This document shows, one piece after another, positions 1 to 6,362 of a DNA stretch of 44,839 nt; the stretch's first letter is position 1, and the number at the start of each line of letters is the position of its first letter. The notes under the pieces were generated by a model, which was given only the letters and a program-made list of their open reading frames with translations, searched no databases and was not told where the DNA came from. The position numbers were made by a program, and so were the translations under genes. Source of the DNA: an uncultured Clostridia bacterium (GTDB lineage Bacteria > Bacillota > Clostridia > Christensenellales > UBA1242); contig CALVMU010000010.1 of NCBI GenBank assembly GCA_944348085.1, positions 1 to 44,839 of the forward strand, read 5' to 3'.

Positions 1-1956
1 CCAGACAGCGTAACATCAATTGGAGATGATGCTTTCTCTGGTTGTGACAGTTTAACATCAGTAACAATACCAGACAGTGTAACATCAATTGGATTCCAAG
101 CCTTCTATGATTGTGACAGTTTACAAGAGTTTAATCTTTCACCTAATAATCAATCATATAAAACAACATCAGATAAAAGATGTTTAATAGATAATAATAA
201 TGAGCTTGTGGCTTTTGCTCCTTATGGATTAGAAAATTATGATATTCCAAATGGGGTCATTTCAATTGGAGATTATGCCTTTGATGGTTCTAATTTACAA
301 TCAATAACAATACCAGACAGCGTAACCTCAATTGGAGATCATGCCTTTGATTGTTGTTCTAATTTACAATCAATGACAATTCCAGACAGCGTAACCTCAA
401 TTGGAGATCATGCCTTTGATTGTTGTTCTAATTTACAATCAATGACAATTCCAGACAGCGTAACCTCAATTGGAGATTATGCCTTCAGGGGTTGTGACAG
501 TTTAACATCACTAACAATTCCAAACAGTGTAACATCAATTGGAGATCATGCCTTCTGGGGTTGTGACAGTTTAACATCAATATCAATTTCAAACAGTGTA
601 ACATCAATTGGAGATCATGCCTTCAAGGCTTGTGACAGTTTAACATCAATATCAATTTCAAACAGTGTAACATCAATTGGAGATGGGGCCTTCAGTGATT
701 GTTACAGTTTAACATCAGTAACAATTCCAAACAGTGTAACATCAATTGGAGATTATGCTTTCATTGGTTGTGACAGTTTAACATCAGTAACAATTCCAAA
801 CAGTGTAACATCAATTGGAGATCATGCTTTCAGGAGTTGTGACAGTTTAACATCAATATCAATTCCAAATAGCGTAACATCAATTGGAGATGAGGCATTC
901 TATTATTGTTCTAATTTACAATCAATAACAATTCCAGATAGTGTAACCACAATAGGAAAAGAGGCATTCTCTATGTGTTATAAATTACAATCAATAACAA
1001 TTTCAAACAGCGTAACATCAATTGGAGATGGGGCCTTTAGTCGTTGTGACAGTTTAACATCAATATCAATTCCAAATAGCGTAACATCAATTGGAGATGG
1101 GGCATTCTATTATTGTTCTAATTTACAATCAATAACAATTTCAAACAGCGTAACATCAATTGGAGATGAGGCTTTCAGTAGTTGTTACAGTTTAACATCA
1201 ATAACAATACCAGATAGCGTAACATCAATTGGAGATGAGGCTTTCAGTAGTTGTTACAGTTTAACATCAATAACAATACCAGACAGCGTAACATCAATTG
1301 GAGATAATGCATTTAATCGGTGCTATAATTTACAATCAATAACAATTCCAAACAGTGTAACTTCAATTGGAGATGAGGCATTCTATTATTGTTCTAATTT
1401 ACAATCAATAACAATTCCAGATAGTGTAACCACAATAGGAAAAGAGGCATTTTCTGTGTGCTCTAATTTACAATCAATTAATATTCCAAATAGCGTAACA
1501 TCAATTGGAGAAGGTGCATTCTCTGAGTGTTATAATTTGCAATCAATAACAATTCCAGACAGCGTAACATCAATTGGAGATGATGTTTTCAGGGCTTGTT
1601 ACAGTTTAACATCAATAACAATTCCAGATAGCGTAACATCAATTGGAGATGAGGCCTTCGCATACTGTAGGAACTTGCAATCAATAACAATACCAGATAG
1701 TGTAACATCAATTGGAGAACGTGCCTTCATTATTTGTGAAAGTTTAACATCAATAACAATTCCGGATAGCGTAACATCAATTGGAGATGAGGCTTTAGGT
1801 GATTGCGATAACTTAAACACAGTAAATATTCCAAAACACCTCACAGAAGAAGATGGTTGGGAAAAAAGAGTTTTTGGAACAAACATCCCAGCAAATATCA
1901 ATGTTTATGACAGTGCAGAAGTTAAAGAAGGTGAAGATGTAAGCAGCCAAATGTGA
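1..1956 (+). CDS. BspA-like leucine-rich repeat surface protein, 5' end outside window
   Basis: The reading frame is open from base 1, so the gene begins upstream; the first in-window start-like codon (GTG at 208) is internal to the repeats. About 25 units of 23 residues follow the pattern ITIPDSVTSIGDEAF plus an eight-residue variable part ending in C-x-x-L, which is the LRR_5/BspA (Treponema pallidum type) repeat. A non-repeat island at about residues 45-75 (NNQSY...LVAFAPYG) is also typical of BspA proteins. The protein ends shortly after the repeats in a charged tail with no sortase motif, membrane segment or dockerin, so any export or anchoring signal must be N-terminal. Family members are surface or secreted proteins tied to adhesion; that role is inferred here. 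Leu, Ser and Ile codon choice is more AT-rich than in the housekeeping genes downstream. Confidence 0.9.
   Translation, partial: PDSVTSIGDDAFSGCDSLTSVTIPDSVTSIGFQAFYDCDSLQEFNLSPNNQSYKTTSDKRCLIDNNNELVAFAPYGLENYDIPNGVISIGDYAFDGSNLQSITIPDSVTSIGDHAFDCCSNLQSMTIPDSVTSIGDHAFDCCSNLQSMTIPDSVTSIGDYAFRGCDSLTSLTIPNSVTSIGDHAFWGCDSLTSISISNSVTSIGDHAFKACDSLTSISISNSVTSIGDGAFSDCYSLTSVTIPNSVTSIGDYAFIGCDSLTSVTIPNSVTSIGDHAFRSCDSLTSISIPNSVTSIGDEAFYYCSNLQSITIPDSVTTIGKEAFSMCYKLQSITISNSVTSIGDGAFSRCDSLTSISIPNSVTSIGDGAFYYCSNLQSITISNSVTSIGDEAFSSCYSLTSITIPDSVTSIGDEAFSSCYSLTSITIPDSVTSIGDNAFNRCYNLQSITIPNSVTSIGDEAFYYCSNLQSITIPDSVTTIGKEAFSVCSNLQSINIPNSVTSIGEGAFSECYNLQSITIPDSVTSIGDDVFRACYSLTSITIPDSVTSIGDEAFAYCRNLQSITIPDSVTSIGERAFIICESLTSITIPDSVTSIGDEALGDCDNLNTVNIPKHLTEEDGWEKRVFGTNIPANINVYDSAEVKEGEDVSSQM
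250..1830 (+). repeat. 69-bp tandem coding repeats of the BspA-like gene
   Basis: The DNA repeats every 69 bp (23 codons) and several copies are nearly identical at base level. The unit around 340-408 recurs at 409-477, and the pair around 1153-1221 recurs at 1222-1290. A longer block around 888-1000, containing the unusual SVTTIGKEAF unit, recurs at about 1371-1483, which is 483 bp or seven units downstream. This points to recent unequal recombination or slippage. Confidence 0.9.
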
Positions 1957-1980
1957 CGTGGATGATAAAAAAGTTAAAAA

Positions 1981-2002
1981 CAACGGAATACCGTTGTTTT
2001 TC
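1981..2002 (+). terminator. Rho-independent terminator of the BspA-like gene
   Basis: Six-bp stem CAACGG/CCGTTG with an AATA loop, preceded by an A run and followed by TTTTTCTTT, 25 bp after the BspA-like stop codon. Confidence 0.85.
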
Positions 2003-2114
2003 TTTATAAGCAAGAATATTTCTTTAAAATCTACATTTTTTGCGGGATTTTTGCTTAATTTTTGGCAAAAAAGTGAAAATTATTGCAAAACAAAACTATT
2101 TTTAAAAATTGCTA

Positions 2115-2143
2115 TTGACTTTGTGGCTATAAAATGTTAAAAT
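2115..2143 (+). promoter_or_regulatory. Housekeeping promoter of the iscS-iscU genes
   Basis: -35 TTGACT (2115-2120), 17-bp spacer, -10 TAAAAT (2138-2143) preceded by TGT (extended -10). The predicted start is near 2150, just ahead of the ribosome binding site AAAGAGGTG. Confidence 0.75.
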
Positions 2144-2168
2144 AAAACTGACTAAAAAGAGGTGTTTT

Positions 2169-3344
2169 ATGAGTAGAAAAGTTTATTTGGACAATGCTTC
2201 AACAACCTTTGTTTCTGGTGAAGTTTTGTCAGAAATTTTGCCTTGCTTTAATGCTCTTTATGGCAACAGCAATTCTTTGCACAGCTATGGAAGAGATGCA
2301 AGTGCCATTGTTGACCGAGCAAGAGACCGCATTGCGCACGCAATCAATGCTCAAAAGTCAAATGAAATTTATTTCACTTCTGGCGGAACTGAGGCTGACA
2401 ACTGGGCAATAAAAGGCATTGCAAGGGCAAACGCATCAATAGGCAAACATATCATCACATCATCAATTGAGCATCATGCAGTGCTAGACAGTTGCAAACA
2501 ACTTGAAAAAGAAGGTTTTGAAGTGACCTATCTTCCTGTTGACAAGTATGGCATTGTTTCTGTTGCAGACCTTATTCACGCAATCAGAAAAGACACAATC
2601 CTTGTTTCAATCATGGCAGTAAACAATGAAGTTGGCACAATTCAAAACATCAAAGCGCTTGCAAAAACAGCTCATGACTATGGCGTTATTTTCCACACAG
2701 ATGCAGTGCAGGCAATCGGTGCTTTCAAAATTGATGTTCAAGACATGGAAATTGATGCAATGTCAATCTCAGCGCATAAAATTTATGGACCAAAAGGTGT
2801 TGGTGCGCTCTATCTTAAAAACGGCATAGCAATTGAAAACTTGATTGATGGCGGAACTCAAGAGCGTGGCAAGCGTGGTGGAACTGTCAATGTTCCTTAT
2901 GTTGCAGGTCTTGGAAAAGCTGTTGAAATTGCTTGCCGTGACATTTCAATCAATCAGCAAAAGCTTAAGGCAATTCGTGATTACTTTATCAAAAGCGTAA
3001 ACGAAAAAATCGACTATGTTCAGATAAACGGACATCCTCATCAAAAGATTAATGGCACGGTCAATATGTCTTTTGAAATGGTGGAAGGCGAGTCACTGCT
3101 TATGCTTCTTGACCTTGACGGAATTGCTGTTTCAACCACTTCTGCATGCATGAGCAATGCGCTTGAGCCTTCTCATGTGCTTAAAGCTATGGGGCTTGAA
3201 GATGAGCTTGCTCAAAGCGCTGTTCGCTTCTCATTTGGCAAAAACCTTTCAAAAAGCGATATTGACTATGTTGTTGAATGTCTTGCAAAAGATGTTGCAA
3301 AACTTAGGTCAATCTCTGCGCTCACTAAAGCAGGAAGGAGGTAA
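2169..3344 (+). CDS. iscS: Cysteine desulfurase (IscS/NifS family)
   Basis: PLP-dependent enzyme that takes sulfur from L-cysteine as an enzyme persulfide for iron-sulfur cluster and thio-modification pathways. At 391 aa it has the normal family length. Visible features are the N-terminal YLDNAST, the GGTEADN segment (72-78), HTDAVQ (176-181), the PLP-binding SAHK with Lys204, and the catalytic-loop Cys327 in STTSACMS, where most relatives have SSGSACSS. The start ATG sits behind AAAGAGGTG. The scaffold gene follows after 2 bases, its ribosome binding site lying inside the last codons of this gene, so the two are translated from one mRNA. No IscR, ferredoxin or chaperone genes accompany them, a minimal clostridial arrangement. 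Confidence 0.93.
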   Translation: MSRKVYLDNASTTFVSGEVLSEILPCFNALYGNSNSLHSYGRDASAIVDRARDRIAHAINAQKSNEIYFTSGGTEADNWAIKGIARANASIGKHIITSSIEHHAVLDSCKQLEKEGFEVTYLPVDKYGIVSVADLIHAIRKDTILVSIMAVNNEVGTIQNIKALAKTAHDYGVIFHTDAVQAIGAFKIDVQDMEIDAMSISAHKIYGPKGVGALYLKNGIAIENLIDGGTQERGKRGGTVNVPYVAGLGKAVEIACRDISINQQKLKAIRDYFIKSVNEKIDYVQINGHPHQKINGTVNMSFEMVEGESLLMLLDLDGIAVSTTSACMSNALEPSHVLKAMGLEDELAQSAVRFSFGKNLSKSDIDYVVECLAKDVAKLRSISALTKAGRR

Positions 3345-3346
3345 TT

Positions 3347-3730
3347 ATGTATAATCAAACAGTTATGTCAAAATTTTTAAATCCAAAAAATGCAGGCGCT
3401 CTTCGCGGAGCAAATGCAACAGGAAAAGCTGGCAATTCAAGTTGCGGAGATGTTATCAAACTTTATCTTCTTGTTGATGAAGAGGGCATCATTGACGAGG
3501 CAAAATTTAAAGCCTTTGGCTGTCCTGCAACAATCGCTTGCTCAGACATTGCCTGTGACCTTGTGGCTGGACTTCAAGTTGACGAGGCTCTAAATGTTTC
3601 AAGCAAAGAGATTTTCGATGAGCTTGGTGGACTTGACGACAATCGAGTTTACTGCTCAGTGCTTGCAGAAGATGCAATCAAACTTGCAGTTGAAGATTAT
3701 TACAAGAAAAAAGCAAAAGAAAATAAATAA
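3347..3730 (+). CDS. iscU: Iron-sulfur cluster scaffold protein, IscU/NifU N-terminal type
   Basis: Scaffold on which IscS-derived sulfur and iron form a cluster before transfer to client proteins. The 127-aa protein carries the three cluster ligands expected of the family: Cys33 in SSCGD (with Asp35), Cys59 in FGCPATIACSD, and Cys103 in YCSVLAEDA. Two further cysteines (65 and 70) lie in the central motif. The C-terminus ends in a lysine-rich tail. The start follows a near-perfect AAGGAGGT at the end of the cysteine desulfurase gene, so expression is coupled. No C-terminal Nfu domain is present, so this is the short scaffold form. Confidence 0.92.
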   Translation: MYNQTVMSKFLNPKNAGALRGANATGKAGNSSCGDVIKLYLLVDEEGIIDEAKFKAFGCPATIACSDIACDLVAGLQVDEALNVSSKEIFDELGGLDDNRVYCSVLAEDAIKLAVEDYYKKKAKENK

Positions 3731-3752
3731 CCATCTTTAAAGGAAAACAAAA

Positions 3753-4385
3753 TTGACAATAGGGCAAATTTTAAGAAAAATAAAAAAAGAAATAAACAGT
3801 TATGACAAACCTAGCCAAGCAAAACTAAACGCTTGGCTAGATTGTTTTGCTCGCTTTGCAGGTGAAGCATTAAACTTTATTGATGAAAAAGATATCGACA
3901 GTTTTATCAAACTTCTTATCAAAGCTGTTTATGAAGAAAAGCTTGAGGCAGTCTTGCTTGCGCTAAGGCTTTATCAAGAGATGGAAAGTCAGGAATTTTT
4001 AGATCAAATGTTTGAAATTTTTTTGGAAGAGGCAAAGGTTTATATCGGTGGAATGGCAACAGGTGAAGAGCTAAGAGATTTCTTTGCAAGAGTTTTTGAA
4101 CTTGTCCGCCTCTACCATGATAAGGCAAGAGCGAAGGAGTTGGAAGAAAAATCAAAAAAGAAGCTTGTTGCCTTGCACTGGCTCTTTCCTGTGCCAGAGG
4201 AAAAAACAAAACCTGTAGAACAAAAAGAAAAAGAGGAAAAGAAAGCTCCAGAAAGCACAACATCGTCATTTTTAGATTTTTTTACACTGCTTTTTGGAAA
4301 AGGTTTTGCTTTCAAAAGCATTTTGGACATTTTTAAAGAGACAATTTTTGGAATCAATGAAAATGATAATTTACGACAAAAATAA
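3753..4385 (+). CDS. Hypothetical helical protein, TTG start
   Basis: I do not recognise this 210-aa protein. The best start is TTG at 3753, about 9 nt after AAAGGA; no in-frame ATG lies near the ribosome binding site. It has no signal peptide or membrane segment. Residues 1-135 read as a bundle of amphipathic helices rich in Leu, Phe and Glu. Residues 146-170 are a charged Pro/Glu/Lys linker, and the last 40 residues are a Phe-rich amphipathic segment (SFLDFFTLLFGKGFAFK). It lies 22 bp after iscU without a promoter of its own and ends at a good terminator, so it is probably the third gene of the iscS-iscU transcript. The context does not by itself show a role in cluster assembly. Confidence 0.75.
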   Translation: MTIGQILRKIKKEINSYDKPSQAKLNAWLDCFARFAGEALNFIDEKDIDSFIKLLIKAVYEEKLEAVLLALRLYQEMESQEFLDQMFEIFLEEAKVYIGGMATGEELRDFFARVFELVRLYHDKARAKELEEKSKKKLVALHWLFPVPEEKTKPVEQKEKEEKKAPESTTSSFLDFFTLLFGKGFAFKSILDIFKETIFGINENDNLRQK

Positions 4386-4403
4386 AAATTTATATCAAAT
4401 CTG

Positions 4404-4432
4404 CGACTTGCATTTTGCCAAGTCGTTTTTTT
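4404..4432 (+). terminator. Rho-independent terminator of the iscS-iscU transcript
   Basis: Seven-bp stem CGACTTG/CAAGTCG with an 8-nt loop, followed by seven T residues, 18 bp after the stop codon of the third gene. Confidence 0.88.
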
Positions 4433-4498
4433 AAGATAAATTTTGTCACAATGCATTAAATTTGATTTTTTGCAGATACTAAGCATAAGGAGGGAAAA

Positions 4499-4801
4499 AT
4501 GAAAGAACTTATGGCTCTTCTTGGCTTTGGAACAGGAATGATTGCTGGCGTTGTGCTTTATAAATACTCTCAAGAATTCAAGAAAAGTGTGGATATGGGA
4601 GAGAAAAAAGTTATGCAAAGTGCAAAAAAGCTTGAAGAAAAAGCTGAAGACAAACTTGACCAAGCTGAAGAAAAAATCAAGCAAGGAATGGACAAGACTG
4701 GCAAAAAAATCAAACAAAGTATGGACAAGACTGGCAGAAAGATTAAAGCTGGCATGAAAAAAGCTGAGAAAAAAGTTGATGAAATGAAAAAAGAAATTTA
4801 A
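4499..4801 (+). CDS. YtxH-like small membrane-anchored coiled-coil protein
   Basis: A 100-aa protein with one N-terminal hydrophobic segment (about residues 4-21, ALLGFGTGMIAGVVLYKY), then a very Lys/Glu-rich helical tail. The layout is that of the YtxH/gas-vesicle GvpP-like group of Firmicutes, of unknown function and often stress- or envelope-linked. Residues 58-90 are three tandem 11-residue units, IKQGMDKTGKK-like, as in LEA or apolipoprotein amphipathic helices. The start follows AAGGAGGG by 5-6 nt. It stands alone between two terminators. A stress-protection role is only an inference from the 11-mer pattern. Confidence 0.75.
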   Translation: MKELMALLGFGTGMIAGVVLYKYSQEFKKSVDMGEKKVMQSAKKLEEKAEDKLDQAEEKIKQGMDKTGKKIKQSMDKTGRKIKAGMKKAEKKVDEMKKEI

Positions 4802-4804
4802 ATC

Positions 4805-4831
4805 AAAAAAGCGAGGGGTGACCTCGCTTTA
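4805..4831. terminator. Bidirectional terminator between the YtxH-like gene and SRP RNA
   Basis: Stem GCGAGG (4811-4816) / CCTCGC (4822-4827). It has T residues on the plus side and six A residues at 4805-4810, which read as TTTTTT on the minus strand. It can stop the YtxH-like transcript and also the convergent SRP RNA transcript. Confidence 0.85.
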
Positions 4832-4839
4832 ATTTTCAA

Positions 4840-5108
4840 TGTCAAGCACTTGCTTTGATAGAAATAAACCAACTGCCTCAACTGCTTTTTGCTCCACTAA
4901 AGCCACCTTATGGCACACCAAAGTGACCTCTTAATGATGCTTCCGTCAGGATCTGACATGGTTCAAGGGCTTTGATTGCATAAGACCTTAATTTCATCAC
5001 AAAAAACAATTGCACATATTTGACCTATTTAAACCTAGGCAAGCGTTCAATCCCACTATAGCGGATTGTGGGTTACAGAGCACCGCTAACTCTCCATCTA
5101 GCTTGACA
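4840..5108 (-). ncRNA. ffs: Signal recognition particle RNA, long Firmicutes type (scRNA)
   Basis: RNA core of the signal recognition particle, which targets nascent membrane and secreted proteins. Read on the minus strand, the 5' part gives the Alu-domain motif GGTAGCGGTGC-like (here GAGTTAGCGGTGCTCTGTAA) and CAATCCGCTATAG, as in Bacillus scRNA. The S domain holds ATGTCAGATCC-TGAC-GGAAGCATC, the Ffh-binding hairpin with the symmetric and asymmetric internal loops. The tetraloop is TGAC (URRC type) instead of GGAA. The two ends pair: TGTCAAGC at 5101-5108 with GCTTGACA at 4840-4847, which sets a mature length near 269 nt. It has its own consensus-spaced promoter upstream and a terminator downstream. 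Confidence 0.93.
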
Positions 5109-5114
5109 AGGTTT

Positions 5115-5143
5115 ATGATAGCATATTTTTTTGTTTTTTTCAA
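5115..5143 (-). promoter_or_regulatory. Promoter of the SRP RNA gene
   Basis: On the minus strand: -35 TTGAAA (5143-5138), 17-bp A-rich spacer, -10 TATCAT (5120-5115), giving a start near 5108. That matches the paired 5' end of the RNA. Confidence 0.8.
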
Positions 5144-5222
5144 TGTTTTTAAACTTTTTCTTCAATTTTTTATCTATTTTTATAAATTTTGCCTTTTTTT
5201 GTGACATTTTTCTTCTTTTATT

Positions 5223-5250
5223 TTGTCTTTTTTCATCTTTATGTTATACT
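5223..5250 (+). promoter_or_regulatory. Promoter of the HEPN-like/CBS gene
   Basis: -35 TTGTCT (5223-5228), 16-bp spacer, -10 TATACT (5245-5250) with TGT just before it (extended -10). It is divergent from the SRP RNA promoter. Confidence 0.65.
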
Positions 5251-5277
5251 TTTTCTAAATTTAAAGAGGATAAACTT

Positions 5278-6000
5278 ATGGAAAAAGAAAGCAATGCAAA
5301 AAGATTTTTAGATGCCTTTAACAATATCGACTATTTTATCAAAACGCGCTATGGCTTCAATCGAGCTATGGGCTTTTCTGAGCTTATTCGAAAAGCTGTT
5401 TCGCTGAACTATACAGTGCGAAAATATGAAGATGATTTGATTGACTATGGCAGGCTTAGAAATGCAATCATTCACAACAACAATGAAGACATCGTTATCG
5501 CAGAGCCACATGACAGCGTGGTTGAGAAAATTGAACATATTGAAAAAATTTTGACAACACCGCCTAAAGCGCTTGACACTGTTGCAAGATGCGAGGTGGT
5601 GATAATCTCTGCTGATTCAAGCATGCGAGAGGTCATCAAGCGCATTGCAAGCTCAGGCTTTTCAAACTTGCCTGTGTATAAAGACAAAGAACTGATTGGT
5701 GTTGCCAATGGGCAGAAAATCTTGGACGGCTTTGGCAAGTTTTTGATTTCGGGTGGAAAAGCTGAGGTGTTCTTGTCAAATGTCAAGATTGAAGATATGC
5801 TGTCAAAGCTTGAGGGAAGCAACTATTATGTTGTTGCACCAGCATCCTATACGGTTGAAGAATGTTTAAATGAATTCAGCAAGAATCATAAACTTCTTGC
5901 CATTTTGTTTACCAAAGATGGACTTCGCACTCAGCTTCCGCTTGGAATTATGACAGGCAGTGATGTGCTTGAAGCAAACAAAATCTTGGAGAATTATTGA
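5278..6000 (+). CDS. HEPN-like domain plus CBS-domain protein
   Basis: A 240-aa protein. The start was placed at ATG 5278 because it follows AAAGAGGA; the open frame extends upstream only through low-complexity Phe-rich sequence that overlaps the promoter. Residues 1-95 are an all-helical domain with RNAIIH at 61-66, an R-x4-H motif as in HEPN domains, followed by the EPHDSVVEKIEHI segment. Residues about 100-240 form a CBS-domain pair (VIISADSSMREVIKRI, GFSNLPVYKDKELIGV, then a second degenerate copy ending GIMTGSDVL). CBS pairs usually bind adenine nucleotides and regulate the attached domain. HEPN domains are often RNases or nucleotidyltransferase partners. Nucleotide-controlled HEPN activity is an inference. 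The gene is monocistronic, with its own promoter. Confidence 0.75.
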   Translation: MEKESNAKRFLDAFNNIDYFIKTRYGFNRAMGFSELIRKAVSLNYTVRKYEDDLIDYGRLRNAIIHNNNEDIVIAEPHDSVVEKIEHIEKILTTPPKALDTVARCEVVIISADSSMREVIKRIASSGFSNLPVYKDKELIGVANGQKILDGFGKFLISGGKAEVFLSNVKIEDMLSKLEGSNYYVVAPASYTVEECLNEFSKNHKLLAILFTKDGLRTQLPLGIMTGSDVLEANKILENY

Positions 6001-6050
6001 TGAAAACGCTCTTTATGAACTTTTCAAAATCATAAAGGTGTTTAAAACGC

Positions 6051-6079
6051 TTGACTTTTCTTTAAGATTGTGTTTTAAT
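6051..6079 (+). promoter_or_regulatory. Promoter of the ileS T-box transcript
   Basis: -35 TTGACT (6051-6056), 17-bp spacer, -10 TTTAAT (6074-6079) with TGT before it. The predicted start near 6086 is just ahead of T-box stem I. Confidence 0.65.
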
Positions 6080-6089
6080 AAAAAAAATA

Positions 6090-6331
6090 AAAAAGCGCTG
6101 ATAAAAGACAGGACACTTAAAAGATGCCTAGTAAAGAGAGTTGCCGTTTGGTGAAAGGCAACAGTGGGGTTTGAGTTGTTATCACTTTTGGAGCTGCAAG
6201 GTCGAACAAGCTTTTTGCTCAAAGTAGACTTTGTCGGGTCTTCCCGTAATAGAAGAGGTGGGTGATTGCCTGCTAAATAAAGTTTACAAGTGGTTTGCCT
6301 AAAAGGTTCTTGTGACTTTTTGGGCTTTTTT
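6090..6331 (+). promoter_or_regulatory. T-box leader (isoleucine, specifier ATC) with terminator/antiterminator
   Basis: Stem I: helix AAAAG (6119-6123)/CTTTT (6185-6189) closes a specifier loop with AGTA (6130-6133) on one side and the isoleucine codon ATC (6181-6183) on the other. AGAGAG (6135-6140) leads to the distal hairpin GTTGCC/GGCAAC with the conserved GGTGAAA loop (6150-6156). Stem III is CGGG-TCTT-CCCG. The antiterminator is ACAAG (6286-6290), bulge TGGTTTG (6291-6297) whose TGGT can pair with a tRNA ACCA end, then CC/GG, and CTTGT (6309-6313). The competing terminator is GCCTAAAAGG (6297-6306)/CTTTTTGGGC (6316-6325) plus a T run. Uncharged tRNA-Ile should favour read-through into ileS. 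The bulge is shorter in consensus than the classical TGGNACC. Confidence 0.82.
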
Positions 6332-6362
6332 AATAGCAAAATCACTAAAAAAAGGAGAAAAA

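Noticed and set aside
250..1830. CRISPR-like regular repeat pattern
   Set aside because: The 69-bp period is in frame with a single long coding sequence and has no unique spacers.
1599..1901. Minus-strand open frames across the BspA repeats and other long genes
   Set aside because: They mirror the codon bias of the plus-strand genes and have no ribosome binding sites.
5131..5277. Upstream extension of the HEPN-like/CBS frame
   Set aside because: It is a Phe-rich translation of T-rich promoter DNA; a good ribosome binding site precedes ATG 5278.
6255..6275. GGTGGGTGATTGCC as the T-box core
   Set aside because: It offers TGGG rather than TGGT for the tRNA end and no partner strand near; the site at 6286-6313 forms a full antiterminator that competes with the terminator.
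6312..6362. Upstream extension of ileS
   Set aside because: It runs through the T-box terminator; ATG 6363 has AAAAGGAG.
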